Assembly: GCF_900199185.1 (NCBI RefSeq)
Contig: NZ_OBMI01000001.1
Coordinates: 868,001-932,000, forward strand
Length of the DNA: 64,000 nt
Reading direction: 5' to 3'
DNA from: Sphingomonas guangdongensis
Lineage (GTDB): Bacteria > Pseudomonadota > Alphaproteobacteria > Sphingomonadales > Sphingomonadaceae
Made by a program: the position numbers and the translations under genes. Shown one piece after another: positions 9,162-17,888 of the stretch; the stretch's first letter is position 1, and every line of letters begins with the position of its first letter. Below the pieces are notes generated by a model. That model searched no databases. It was not told the origin of the DNA and saw only the letters and a program-made list of their open reading frames with translations.

Positions 9162-9169
9162 GCGCGCCG

Positions 9170-11671
9170 CTATAGATCAGGGAGCGCCTGATCCGCGCGT
9201 CCCCAGTCGCGCAGCACCGCGCCGTCGGCCCGCACCAGCAGTTCGGCGACGTCGGCGATCGTGTAGGGCGCCGCCTGCTCCAACGCCGCGAGCTCGTCCC
9301 AAGTCACCGGCGCGGCGACGCTCGGCCGCTCGCGCGCACGGACCGAATAGGGCAGCACAGCGGTCGCCCCGCGCTGATTGCGAAGCCAGTCGAGGAAGAT
9401 GCGCCCCTTGCGCTCCGACTTGCGCATGTTGGCGGTGTAGCGTTCCGGGTGCGCCTGCGCGACTGCGCGGGAGAAGCGATCGGCGAAGTCCTTGACCGCC
9501 ACCCAGTCCCGCGATCCGTCGAGCGGCACCACGACGTGGACGCCCTTGCCCCCCGACACCATCGGGAAACTGGCGAGCCCGAGCTCCCCCAACAGGTCGC
9601 GCAGCTCGATCGCGGCGTGGCGGACCGCGGCGAAGTCGAGGCCCTCGTCGGGGTCAAGGTCGAACACCAGCCGGTCGGGGTGCTCGACGTCGCTCGCCGG
9701 CGCGCCCCAGCCGTGGAACTCGATCGTTCCCATCTGGACGCAAGTCAGCAGCCCCTCGCCGTCGTCCACGACCAGATAGTCCTCGGTGCTGCCGTCCTTC
9801 TCGCGGATCGGCACGTGGCCGACCTTCCCGCCGAAATTGCCGGCGTCGTGCTTCTGAAAGAAACAGTGCTTGCCGCGCCCCTGCGGGCAGCGGACCAGGC
9901 TGACCGGACGGTTGCCGAGCCAGGCGAGCATCGGTTCGGCAACCTGCGCGTAATAGGCGGCGAGATCGCCCTTGGTGCTGCCATCACCAGCAAACACGAC
10001 GCGGTCGGGATGGGTGATCGCGACACCGAACGGCTTCGCGTCCGGCGCCTTGACGGGCCGTTCGGCGACGACCTCCTTCGCCGCCTTGTCCTCGCGCAGG
10101 CCGAGGAAGCTTGCGTGGCGCACCACGCCGTCGGCAGTGAACTCGGCGTAGGCGACCTCGGCGACCAGCGTCGGGCGCAGCCAAGTGACGCCGCGCGCGG
10201 CGGCCCGCGGGACGTCGCCCGCCGGGGTCTTGCGCGCGAGCGGCCGGAATTCGCGCATCAGCATGTCGCGCGTGTCGGCGTCGAAGCCGGTGCCGACCCG
10301 GCCCGCGTAGCGCAGCGTACCGTCCTCGTTCACGCCCAGCGCGAGCGAGCGCAGGTCGCGACCCTTCTTGTCGCTCTCGACATAGCCCAAGATCACGAAC
10401 TCCTGCCGGCGCGTGCACTTGGTCTTGAGCCAGCTGCGCGAGCGGGTGCCGCGGTAGGGCGCATCGGCGCGCTTCGACACAATGCCCTCATACCCCTCGC
10501 GGCACAGCGACTCGTACAGCGCCTCGCCGCTCGTCTCGATGTGCTCGGCATAGTGGATCGGCTCGGACGCGCCCTCCAGCAGCGTCGCGAGCCGCTCCTT
10601 GCGGTCGCGGTTCGACAGGCCGGTCAGGTCCTCGCCGTCCTGCTCCAGCAGGTCGAATGCGAAGTAATGGAGCGGAGCCCCCGACTTCAGCGCCGACTGC
10701 AGCGCGGAGAAGTTCGGCCGCCCATCCTTGTCGAGCGCAACCACTTCGCCGTCGAGGAGGCACGGCGGCAGGTCGAGCGCCGCCACCGCCTCCACCACCG
10801 GTCCGAACCGATCGGTCCAGTCGAGCCCGTGGCGCGTGTAGGCGCGCACCTCGCCCCCGCTCACGCTCAGCAGCGCGCGGTAGCCGTCGTACTTAACCTC
10901 GTGCAGCCAGCCCGTCCCCCCCGGGACGTGGTCGACCAGCGTCGCGAGCTGCACGTCGCGGAAGGCGGGCAGCGCGCCCCCCTTCTTGCGCGACGACCAT
11001 GTCGCCTTCGGCTTCGGCTTGGCCTTCTGCGGCGACTTGGCGGACACGGTCACGTCCGCACCTTCTGCGATCTCCACCATCGTGCGGCCCGTGGCGACGC
11101 TGGTCAGCGCGGTGTCGACCAGCCCGCCCGACGCGCCGGCATGCTCGTCGTCGATCTTGCGGAGCAGCCAGTTCTCGCGCTTCTCGCCGGCGCGCGGCTT
11201 CAGGCGAATCAGCAGCCACTCGCCCTTCATCCGCTCGCCGTGGAGGATCACGTGGACGTGCCCCTCCTTGATCGTCTTGACCGGGTCCTTGCCGCCGTAC
11301 GGCTCCCACGTGCCCCGATCCCACAGCATCACCGTGCCGCCGCCATACTCGCCCTTGGGGATCGTCCCCTCGAACGTCGCATAGGAGAGCGGGTGGTCCT
11401 CCGTCCGCACAGCCAGCCGCTTATCGTTTGGGTCGAGGCTGGGCCCACGGGTGACCGCCCAGCTCTTCAGCACGCCCTCCATCGCTAGCCGGAGGTCCCA
11501 GTGCAGCCGCGTCGCGTCGTGCTTCTGCACCATGAAGGTCCGCCCGCCCGCCTCTCCGCGCTCGCCCGCGGGTTCGGCGGTGCGCGCGAAGTCGCGCTTG
11601 GCGTTATAGTCGGCGAGCGCGTCCGCCTCGGCCGCGACCCGCTCGGCCACCTTCTTGGCCGCGCGCGCCAC
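9170..11671 (-). CDS. ligD: Multifunctional ATP-dependent DNA ligase D
   Basis: This 833-residue non-homologous end-joining enzyme has three domains. The 3'-phosphoesterase domain (about 45-175) has His51, His57 and Asp59 in VQKHDATRLHWDLR. The ligase domain has catalytic Lys260 in EVKYDGYR. The C-terminal primase-polymerase domain has the DLDPDEG metal site near 670. The domain order PE-LIG-POL is that of Pseudomonas LigD. I chose GTG at 11671 because it starts one base after the Ku stop; the track frame runs further into ku but is Arg-rich shadow there. Partner: Ku, directly upstream. Confidence 0.95.
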   Translation of the reverse strand: MARAAKKVAERVAAEADALADYNAKRDFARTAEPAGERGEAGGRTFMVQKHDATRLHWDLRLAMEGVLKSWAVTRGPSLDPNDKRLAVRTEDHPLSYATFEGTIPKGEYGGGTVMLWDRGTWEPYGGKDPVKTIKEGHVHVILHGERMKGEWLLIRLKPRAGEKRENWLLRKIDDEHAGASGGLVDTALTSVATGRTMVEIAEGADVTVSAKSPQKAKPKPKATWSSRKKGGALPAFRDVQLATLVDHVPGGTGWLHEVKYDGYRALLSVSGGEVRAYTRHGLDWTDRFGPVVEAVAALDLPPCLLDGEVVALDKDGRPNFSALQSALKSGAPLHYFAFDLLEQDGEDLTGLSNRDRKERLATLLEGASEPIHYAEHIETSGEALYESLCREGYEGIVSKRADAPYRGTRSRSWLKTKCTRRQEFVILGYVESDKKGRDLRSLALGVNEDGTLRYAGRVGTGFDADTRDMLMREFRPLARKTPAGDVPRAAARGVTWLRPTLVAEVAYAEFTADGVVRHASFLGLREDKAAKEVVAERPVKAPDAKPFGVAITHPDRVVFAGDGSTKGDLAAYYAQVAEPMLAWLGNRPVSLVRCPQGRGKHCFFQKHDAGNFGGKVGHVPIREKDGSTEDYLVVDDGEGLLTCVQMGTIEFHGWGAPASDVEHPDRLVFDLDPDEGLDFAAVRHAAIELRDLLGELGLASFPMVSGGKGVHVVVPLDGSRDWVAVKDFADRFSRAVAQAHPERYTANMRKSERKGRIFLDWLRNQRGATAVLPYSVRARERPSVAAPVTWDELAALEQAAPYTIADVAELLVRADGAVLRDWGRADQALPDL

Positions 11672-11672
11672 C

Positions 11673-12572
11673 TCAGGCGCGCTTGCGCGCCGGTGCCGCC
11701 GCCGGCTTCTTCGCGGGAGCCTTGCGCGCCGGCGCCTTCTTGGCCGGCGCGTCATCCGTCTTGGCGGCGGCGGTGCTCGCGCCCGGCTTGTCGAGCGACT
11801 TCTTGAGCGCGGCCATCAGGTCCACTACGTTTGACCCGCGCGACGGTTTGGCATCGTCCGTGTCGAGCGTGACCTTGCCCGACTTCGACTTGCGCTTGCG
11901 CTCGATCAGCTCCTTCAGCGCATCGACGTAGCGGTCGTGGAACTCGGTTGCGTCGAACTTGCCCGATTTCTTGTCGATCAGCGTCGTCGCAAGCTCGAGC
12001 AGGTCCTCGTCCGGCTTGTCGTCGGGAATGTCGCGGAAGTAGCTCTGCGCCTTGTTGACCTCGTCGGCGTAGCGCAGCGTCTCCAGCACCATGCCGCGCC
12101 CGCACGGCTTCAGCGTCACAACATATTCGCGGCCGCGCAGCGCGAGCTGCCCGAGTGCCACCTTCTTCGCCCGCCGCAGCGCCTCGCGCAGCACGATGAA
12201 CGCTTCCTCTGCCAGGTCGTCGGCAGGCACGACGTAGTAGGGCTTGTCGTAGTAGATCGCGTCCACCTCGCCGATGTCGACGAACTGGGTCAGTTCCAGC
12301 GTCTTCTTGCTTTCCAGCTTGACGCCCGCGATCTCCTCCTCGTCGAGCAGGACATACTCGCCCTTGGCGTACTCGTACCCTTTCATGATCTCGTCGCGAT
12401 CGACCGGGCCGATGCCGTCCACAACCTTTTCATAGTGGATGCGCTTGCCGCTCGGCTCGTGGATCTGGTGAAACGAGACGCTCGCCCCGCTCTTGGTCGC
12501 GGAGTAGATCTCGACGGGGATGGAGACCAGCGCGAGCCTGATCTGTCCCTGCCAATATGCGCGTGCCGCCAT
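11673..12572 (-). CDS. ku: Non-homologous end-joining protein Ku
   Basis: This 299-residue bacterial Ku forms a homodimeric ring on DNA double-strand ends and recruits LigD. The N-terminus (ARAYWQGQIRLALVSIPVEIYSA, given here as features rather than full motif) and the HYEKVVDGIGPVDRDEI region are characteristic. The last 70 residues are Lys/Ala/Pro-rich, a basic tail like those used for DNA binding. It is cotranscribed with ligD; the ku stop and ligD start are one base apart. It diverges from a response-regulator gene. Confidence 0.95.
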   Translation of the reverse strand: MAARAYWQGQIRLALVSIPVEIYSATKSGASVSFHQIHEPSGKRIHYEKVVDGIGPVDRDEIMKGYEYAKGEYVLLDEEEIAGVKLESKKTLELTQFVDIGEVDAIYYDKPYYVVPADDLAEEAFIVLREALRRAKKVALGQLALRGREYVVTLKPCGRGMVLETLRYADEVNKAQSYFRDIPDDKPDEDLLELATTLIDKKSGKFDATEFHDRYVDALKELIERKRKSKSGKVTLDTDDAKPSRGSNVVDLMAALKKSLDKPGASTAAAKTDDAPAKKAPARKAPAKKPAAAPARKRA

Positions 12573-12601
12573 CGGCCGGTTCCTCCTGGAGCGAAGTGCG
12601 C

Positions 12602-12628
12602 GAGTCCAAATGGACTCCGCTCCGAGTC
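12602..12628. promoter_or_regulatory. Palindrome and clustered GANTC sites in the ku / response-regulator divergent region
   Basis: GAGTCCA-AA-TGGACTC (12602-12617) is a perfect 7-bp inverted repeat. Its two arms each contain a GANTC site, and a third (GAGTC) lies at 12624-12628. GANTC is the target of the alphaproteobacterial methyltransferase CcrM. The cluster could link transcription to DNA methylation state, or the palindrome could be an operator. Confidence 0.4.
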
Positions 12629-12708
12629 GGTTCCGTTACGCCCGCGGAATCGTTGCCGATCGTGTCCAGCCGTTGACGGTTGGGCGTTCCCTCCCCTACG
12701 CCACCGCC

Positions 12709-13419
12709 GTGACCGCGCCCACCATCCTGCTGGTCGAGGACGATCCGCCGCTGCGGACGCTAACCGCGCGCGCGCTGCAGGAAAACGGATACCTCGTCCG
12801 CCCGGCCGGCTCTGCGCCCGAGATGTGGCTGGCGTTCGAGGCGGGGCCGGTCGACCTGGTCCTGCTCGACATCATGCTGCCCGGCACCAGCGGCATCGAC
12901 CTGTGCCGCGCGCTCCGGCGCGAAAGCGACGTACCTATCATCTTCATTTCGGCCAAGGGAAGCGAGACCGACCGGGTGGTCGGGCTGGAGCTCGGTGCCG
13001 ACGATTACTTGGCGAAACCGTTCGGCACCCGCGAGCTGGTCGCGCGGGTGCGCGCGGTGCTGCGGCGACGCTCGGGCGAAGTCGCGCCGGCGGAGCGGGA
13101 GAAGGGCGTGCTCCAGTTCGCCGGCTGGACGGTCAACCTGCCGCGCCGCGAGCTGCTGTCACCGACCGACGCGGTGGTCGACCTGACCGGGGCCGAGTTC
13201 GACCTGCTTGTCGCGCTGTGCGAGCACGCTCAACGCGTGATCGCGCGCGAGCGGCTGATCGAGCTGTCGCGCACCCGGCTTGGCGACAGTTCGGACCGCA
13301 GCGTCGACGTGCTGATCAGCCGGCTGCGCCGCAAGCTGTCCCGCGACGGAGAAGCAGCGCCGATCGTCACCGTGCGCGGCGTCGGCTACATGCTGAACGT
13401 GCCCGTGGAGCGCAGTTGA
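12709..13419 (+). CDS. OmpR-family response regulator
   Basis: This 236-residue protein has an N-terminal receiver domain with acidic pocket Glu10-Asp11-Asp12, phospho-acceptor Asp54 (LVLLDIMLPG) and the conserved Lys in AKPFGT. A C-terminal winged helix follows (LTGAEFDLLVAL...SRLRRKLSRDG...RGVGYML). The frame opens at 12520, but I chose GTG at 12709 because the receiver fold begins at once; no Shine-Dalgarno is evident there. It overlaps the histidine-kinase start, so the pair is cotranslated. The controlled genes are unknown. Confidence 0.9.
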   Translation: MTAPTILLVEDDPPLRTLTARALQENGYLVRPAGSAPEMWLAFEAGPVDLVLLDIMLPGTSGIDLCRALRRESDVPIIFISAKGSETDRVVGLELGADDYLAKPFGTRELVARVRAVLRRRSGEVAPAEREKGVLQFAGWTVNLPRRELLSPTDAVVDLTGAEFDLLVALCEHAQRVIARERLIELSRTRLGDSSDRSVDVLISRLRRKLSRDGEAAPIVTVRGVGYMLNVPVERS

Positions 13420-14735
13420 GGCTGTTCACCCGGCCCGCGATCGGCATCGTCGGGCAGATCTTCGCGATCCTGCTGCTCGCGCTGCTGGTCGAATATGGCG
13501 CCACCAGCTTCCTCTACGAGCGCGCCGACCAGTTCTCGATCCGCGACGATGAGGCGAACCGCCTGGCCGAGCACATCGTGCTCGCCCGCAAGGTGGTGAA
13601 CGACGAACCGGTGCCGACCCGCGCCGCGATCGCGGAGGAGCTCACCACCTCCCGCTACCTGGTCCGCTGGCAGCGCCAGCTGCCGCTGCCGCCGTTCATC
13701 GCGCCCTCGCTCGACCGGATGCGCGGCCAGATCGTGACCTGGGAGCCCGAACTCGCCGGACGCGACCTGAAACTCCGGCTGAAGTCGCCCGGTCGGAACG
13801 CATACATCACAGGCGGCGTGACGCTGGACGACGGCAGCTGGCTGTATTTCGAAACACGCGAGCCGCTCAACCATCTCGGCTTCTCGCTCAGCCGGCTGCT
13901 GCTCGCGCTCACCCCCGCGATCGCGCTGATCTTCATCGGCGGTCTGCTGGTGCGCAACGTCCTGCGCCCGCTCCGACAGCTGGCGGTCACCGCGGACCGG
14001 CTGGGTCACGGCACGGTGGAGCCGATCGCGGCGGAGGGGCCGAGCGAGGTGCGCCGCCTGATCAACGCCTTCAACGACATGCAGTCGCGCATTCACCGCC
14101 TGATCTCCGCGCGGACGGAGGCGCTGGCGGCGGTCGGCCACGATTTCCGCACCCCGCTCGCTCGGCTGCGGCTGCGTGCCGACGCGGTTCGCGACGAAGA
14201 GCTGCGCGACGCGATGCTCGCCGACGTGGTAGAGATGGACGCGATGGTCGCCTCGCTGCTCGCCTATCTCGGCGGGGAGGAGGATCACGAGGCGCCGGTC
14301 AGGACCGACCTCGCGGTGATCTGCGCGACGGTGGTGGAGCACGCGACCGACCTGGGCCAGGCGGCCGAGTATCACGGCCCCGACCACCTGGAGGCGACCG
14401 TGCGGCCGCTGGGGCTGAAGCGCGCGATCGTCAACCTGGTCGACAACGCACTCCACTACGGCGGCAATGCGCGGTTGTGCCTGGAGCGGACCGCCACCCA
14501 GATCCGCCTACGGGTCGAGGACGACGGCCCCGGCATCCCCGAAGACCAGCAGGTCCAGGTGCTTCAGCCGTTCGTCCGGCTGGACGGCGCGCGCTCCCGC
14601 GACACGCCGGGGTTCGGACTCGGGCTGCCGATCGTGGTGCGCGCGGTGGAACTGGAAGGGGGCAGCCTGACGCTCCGCAACCTGCCTGCCGGTGGGCTCA
14701 GCGCAGAGATCTGGCTACCCGTCGCCCGCTCCTAG
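13416..14735 (+). CDS. Sensor histidine kinase
   Basis: This 439-residue membrane kinase is partner of the upstream response regulator. One N-terminal transmembrane helix, a periplasmic sensor region of roughly 130 residues and a second helix lead into a HAMP domain. His242 lies in VGHDFRTPLARL. ATP-binding boxes NLVDNALHYG, DDGPGIP and GFGLGLPIV follow. The start is TTG at 13416, overlapping the regulator stop as TTGA and preceded by GTGGAG. The signal sensed is unknown; kinases of this type often monitor envelope or osmotic state. Confidence 0.9.
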   Translation: MRLFTRPAIGIVGQIFAILLLALLVEYGATSFLYERADQFSIRDDEANRLAEHIVLARKVVNDEPVPTRAAIAEELTTSRYLVRWQRQLPLPPFIAPSLDRMRGQIVTWEPELAGRDLKLRLKSPGRNAYITGGVTLDDGSWLYFETREPLNHLGFSLSRLLLALTPAIALIFIGGLLVRNVLRPLRQLAVTADRLGHGTVEPIAAEGPSEVRRLINAFNDMQSRIHRLISARTEALAAVGHDFRTPLARLRLRADAVRDEELRDAMLADVVEMDAMVASLLAYLGGEEDHEAPVRTDLAVICATVVEHATDLGQAAEYHGPDHLEATVRPLGLKRAIVNLVDNALHYGGNARLCLERTATQIRLRVEDDGPGIPEDQQVQVLQPFVRLDGARSRDTPGFGLGLPIVVRAVELEGGSLTLRNLPAGGLSAEIWLPVARS

Positions 14736-14889
14736 GCACGATCGTATCGAAAAAGACGTTTGCACCGCTTGTTTCTGTCGCGTAGCGTTTTCGCGCCGGT
14801 TCCCAGCAGCCTTCCGTGCGAATGCGTGAGAAAGGCGGCGGCATCGGCGCAGGAGGAACTTCGCTCACCATCCGCCTGAGGATATGCGC

Positions 14890-15711
14890 ATGAAGTTCCT
14901 GAAGAAGACGGCCATCGCCCTGGCGGTGGCAACCATGACAACGGCGCCGGCGCTGGCGCAGGACACCGATCCACCTAAGGACCTGACGGTCAGCGGCAGC
15001 GTCGCGCTCGTCTCCGACTACCGCTTTCGCGGCGTCTCGCAGAGCGACGAGGAAATGGCGCTGCAGGGCGGCGTCACCGTGACCCACAAGAGCGGCTTCT
15101 ACGCGGGCGCGTGGGGATCGAACCTCGGCGGCTGGGGCACGTTCGGCGGCCCCAACCTGGAGCTCGACCTGATCGGCGGCTACAAGCTGCCGATCTCCGG
15201 CGGTGCGCTGGATGTCGGGCTCACCTGGTACACCTATCCGGGCGGCGCCGATAATACCGACTTCGCCGAGCCGTACGTGAAGTTGAGCGGCACCGCGGGG
15301 CCGGTGTCGCTGCTCGCCGGCGTGGCGTACGCGCCCGAGCAGGAGGCGCTCGGCAACTTCTCCAACACGCCGCAGAGCCGCGGGCAGAGCGAGGACAACC
15401 TCTACTTGTGGGGTGACGCCGCGACCGCGGTGCCGGGCACCCCGCTGACGCTGAAGGGCCACATCGGCTACTCGGACGGCAACCCTGGCCTCGGCCCCAA
15501 CGGGACCAGCGTCGCGCCGACCGGCAAGTACTGGGACTGGCTGCTGGGCGCCGATCTGGTGGTCGGGCCGCTCACCTTCGGTGCGGCCTATGTCGATACC
15601 GACATCAGCCGTGCGGAGAGCGCCTACCTGCTGCCGAACTTCAGCTCGACCAAGGACGGCGGCCCGATCGCCGGGCCGCAGGTCGTCTTCTCGGTCACGG
15701 CCGTCTTCTGA
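14890..15711 (+). CDS. TorF/Gcw_chp family putative outer-membrane porin
   Basis: This 273-residue exported protein has a signal peptide ending in APALAQ. The mature protein begins with LTVSGSVALVSDYRFRGVSQSD, which is diagnostic of the Gcw_chp (TIGR02001/TorF) outer-membrane family. Repeated amphipathic strands and a C-terminal Phe fit a beta-barrel. I chose ATG 14890 over ATG 14884 because GAGGA at 14878-14882 is seven bases from the former but one from the latter. It probably forms a pore; the substrate is unknown. It follows the two-component genes by 154 nt, with no clear promoter. Confidence 0.85.
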   Translation: MKFLKKTAIALAVATMTTAPALAQDTDPPKDLTVSGSVALVSDYRFRGVSQSDEEMALQGGVTVTHKSGFYAGAWGSNLGGWGTFGGPNLELDLIGGYKLPISGGALDVGLTWYTYPGGADNTDFAEPYVKLSGTAGPVSLLAGVAYAPEQEALGNFSNTPQSRGQSEDNLYLWGDAATAVPGTPLTLKGHIGYSDGNPGLGPNGTSVAPTGKYWDWLLGADLVVGPLTFGAAYVDTDISRAESAYLLPNFSSTKDGGPIAGPQVVFSVTAVF

Positions 15712-15814
15712 CGCGTACGGTGCGGCGCGGTCAGAGCGCGCCGCCGCCTCGTCCGATTGCCAGCGTCGCCCCGCTGGCGCATGGTCGATTGCGGACGTCC
15801 GTGGAGGATCGGCG

Positions 15815-16246
15815 ATGACCAGCCTGCGCCTAGCCGCCTGTTCTCTCCTGCTGCTCCTCGCCGCGGCGGCCGATCCCCCTCCAGCCCCGTGGTTCGGAAC
15901 GTGGAAGCTGCGGCTGGCGAACCCGGCCGAGCCGCCAGAGACGCTGATCTACAGCGATGCCGGCGGCGGCGCGATGCGGATGGAGTCGGTGGAGGAGAAC
16001 AGCATCCTCGTCACCCGCTTCGACGGCACACCCGCCCCGGTCGGTGGCAAGGCGGCGGCAGCGGAACGCACCCTAGCGGTCACCGCCGTATCGCCCACCA
16101 GCTATCGCTGGCTGTTCGCCGTCGCGGGATCGCCGCGGGTGGCCGGGATCAACACGCTGGCGGACGACGGCCGTTCCTTCACCGAGCGGAGCTGGCGCGT
16201 GACCGCGCCGGAGAAGGTCGTCACGCTCATCTACGATCGGCAGTGA
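15815..16246 (+). CDS. Exported protein of unknown function
   Basis: This 143-residue protein has an N-terminal hydrophobic signal (LRLAACSLLLLLAAAA). A small, soluble, strand-rich domain starts at PWFGTWKLRLANP and includes RMESVEENSILVTRFDG. GGAGG about eight bases before the ATG at 15815 supports the start. I do not recognise a characterised family; the pattern resembles small periplasmic or lipocalin-like domains that begin with a G-x-W motif. It is followed 4 nt later by the carbonic anhydrase-like gene. Confidence 0.7.
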   Translation: MTSLRLAACSLLLLLAAAADPPPAPWFGTWKLRLANPAEPPETLIYSDAGGGAMRMESVEENSILVTRFDGTPAPVGGKAAAAERTLAVTAVSPTSYRWLFAVAGSPRVAGINTLADDGRSFTERSWRVTAPEKVVTLIYDRQ

Positions 16247-16250
16247 GGCA

Positions 16251-16775
16251 GTGCCGCTCTACGCCCTCGCCGACGCGACCCCGTCGATTGCCGCGGACTG
16301 CTGGATCGCGCCGACCGCCGACCTGATCGGCGACGTGCGGCTGGGCGCGGGCGCCAGCGTGTGGTTCGCCGCGGTGATCCGCGCCGACAACACGCCGATC
16401 GTCGTCGGAGCGCGCAGCAACGTGCAGGACGGCGCGGTGCTCCACTCCGATCCCGGAGCGCCGCTCGCGCTCGGCGAGGACTGCACGGTCGGTCACCGCG
16501 CGATCCTGCACGGCTGCACGCTCGGGCGGCAGGTGCTGATCGGCATGGGTGCAATTATCCTGAACGGCGCGACAATCGGCGACGAGAGCCTGGTCGGCGC
16601 CGGCGCGCTGGTCACGGAGGGGAAGCGCTTCCCGCCGCGCAGCCTCATCGTCGGCTCGCCGGCGCGCGCGATCCGCACCCTTGACGATGCAGCGGTGGCG
16701 AAGCTCAGGATGTCGGCGGACGTCTATGTGGCCAAGGCCCGGAAGTACGCGACGACGCTGTCCGTGACCGACTGA
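16251..16775 (+). CDS. Gamma carbonic anhydrase family protein
   Basis: This 174-residue left-handed beta-helix protein is built from hexapeptide repeats (IAPTADLIGDV, VWFAAVIRAD, VGARSNVQDGAVLHSD). The His residues in VLHSD and GHRAILHGC correspond to the zinc ligands of the trimeric gamma-class enzymes. The family includes CamH and YrdA-type proteins, for which CO2 hydration is not always demonstrated. The start is GTG at 16251 with GAGG upstream, only 4 nt after the previous gene. Confidence 0.88.
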   Translation: MPLYALADATPSIAADCWIAPTADLIGDVRLGAGASVWFAAVIRADNTPIVVGARSNVQDGAVLHSDPGAPLALGEDCTVGHRAILHGCTLGRQVLIGMGAIILNGATIGDESLVGAGALVTEGKRFPPRSLIVGSPARAIRTLDDAAVAKLRMSADVYVAKARKYATTLSVTD

Positions 16776-16811
16776 GGCGGTTTCTTCACCTTCGCATGCC
16801 AGTGAGCCCCG

Positions 16812-17195
16812 ATGTCGCCGGGGGCCAAGTTCACGCTCGCGATGTTCGCGTCGGCCTTGCAGGTGCCGCTCCTGTTCCTTGCCCTGGGCGTGTCCGGCTA
16901 CATGCCGAGTTCGACAGTCGCCCGGCTGGCGCGGGAGCATGCCGACCCGGCTGAGGCGAGGGCGGCGATCGCCCGGGAGCTGGACTATGTCCGGACATCG
17001 CGACGGCAGCGCGGCTACAGCCACCTGAGGCCAGAGCAGATCGGCGTGACGGTCCGTCGCTTCCGTTCGTGGCAGAACGATGAAGGCTTCTTGGCGACGA
17101 CGACGATCGATTGCAGGTCACAATCGCGCTGCACTGTCACCGCCGATGCGCTCGTTCCATACCGAACGGCCACTCGGAGCGTTGTTGCACCATGA
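16812..17195 (+). CDS. Hypothetical membrane-anchored protein
   Basis: This 127-residue protein has a single N-terminal hydrophobic segment (FTLAMFASALQVPLLFLALG) followed by a short domain with two Cys (IDCRSQSRCTVTADA) that could form a disulphide outside the cytoplasm. No known family is recognised. The gene lies 36 nt after the carbonic anhydrase-like gene and converges on the TetR gene 49 nt away. Confidence 0.6.
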   Translation: MSPGAKFTLAMFASALQVPLLFLALGVSGYMPSSTVARLAREHADPAEARAAIARELDYVRTSRRQRGYSHLRPEQIGVTVRRFRSWQNDEGFLATTTIDCRSQSRCTVTADALVPYRTATRSVVAP

Positions 17196-17243
17196 ACAAC
17201 CGCGATCAGTCGCCTTCCTGCTGCCGCGACGGCACTGGAGGCC

Positions 17244-17879
17244 TCAGCCGCCTTTCGTTCCGACAGCTCCGAGGAAGACGTCGACTCCTTGCCGCGCACG
17301 CCGCTGCACCTCACCCTCGTCCAGCGGCGCTCGACAACCGTACACCAGCTCCACACGCCAGCTGCCCTGCCAGAGCCCGATCAGGTCGTTGACGGCCTGA
17401 GCCGGGTCGATGGGGGAGAGGTCACCCCGACGCTGGCCTGCGGTGATGATCTGCTCCAGCGCCCGCCAGGCGCGGCGCGGCCCGATGTCGAAGAAGGATC
17501 GGGCAAGGTCGGGGCGGTGCCGGTGGAGGTGGAGGATCATCGGCTCCCAACCCATGGCATCCGGATCGGCCAGAAAGCGAAGAAAGCGCTCGCCGTAGCG
17601 GATCAGCGCCTCTCTGACGCCTTCTGCGTGATCGTCATCCAAGAAAGCGTCGCCCGCGATCCGCTCTGACTCACGCGCGATCACCGCGGCAAGCAGTGCG
17701 TCGCGATTTTCGAAGTTGTTGTAGTAGGTGTCTCGCGAGACCCGGGCAGCGGCAGTAACGTGGTCGACGGTGACAGCGTCGACGCCCTGTCGAAGGAAAA
17801 GCGTCCGCGCTGCGTCGAGCATCGCCTCGCGCTTGGCGGGATCACGCGGGCGCCCCCGTGTCTTCGTTCCGGTCTCCAT
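17244..17879 (-). CDS. TetR family transcriptional regulator
   Basis: This 211-residue protein has an N-terminal TetR helix-turn-helix (AMLDAARTLFLRQG...VTAAARVSRDTYYNNFENRDALLAAVI) and an all-helical ligand-binding C-terminal domain. It is the last gene of a three-gene minus-strand operon, nine bases after a NAD(P)-binding protein and behind a pyridoxamine-oxidase-like gene. It probably represses this operon or a neighbour in response to a small ligand. Confidence 0.88.
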   Translation of the reverse strand: METGTKTRGRPRDPAKREAMLDAARTLFLRQGVDAVTVDHVTAAARVSRDTYYNNFENRDALLAAVIARESERIAGDAFLDDDHAEGVREALIRYGERFLRFLADPDAMGWEPMILHLHRHRPDLARSFFDIGPRRAWRALEQIITAGQRRGDLSPIDPAQAVNDLIGLWQGSWRVELVYGCRAPLDEGEVQRRARQGVDVFLGAVGTKGG

Positions 17880-17888
17880 CGCCGCAGC

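Noticed and set aside
11937..13415. N-terminal extension of the histidine kinase frame
   Set aside because: The open frame continues 5' across ku and the response-regulator gene, but those are real genes in other frames; the kinase starts at the TTG at 13416.
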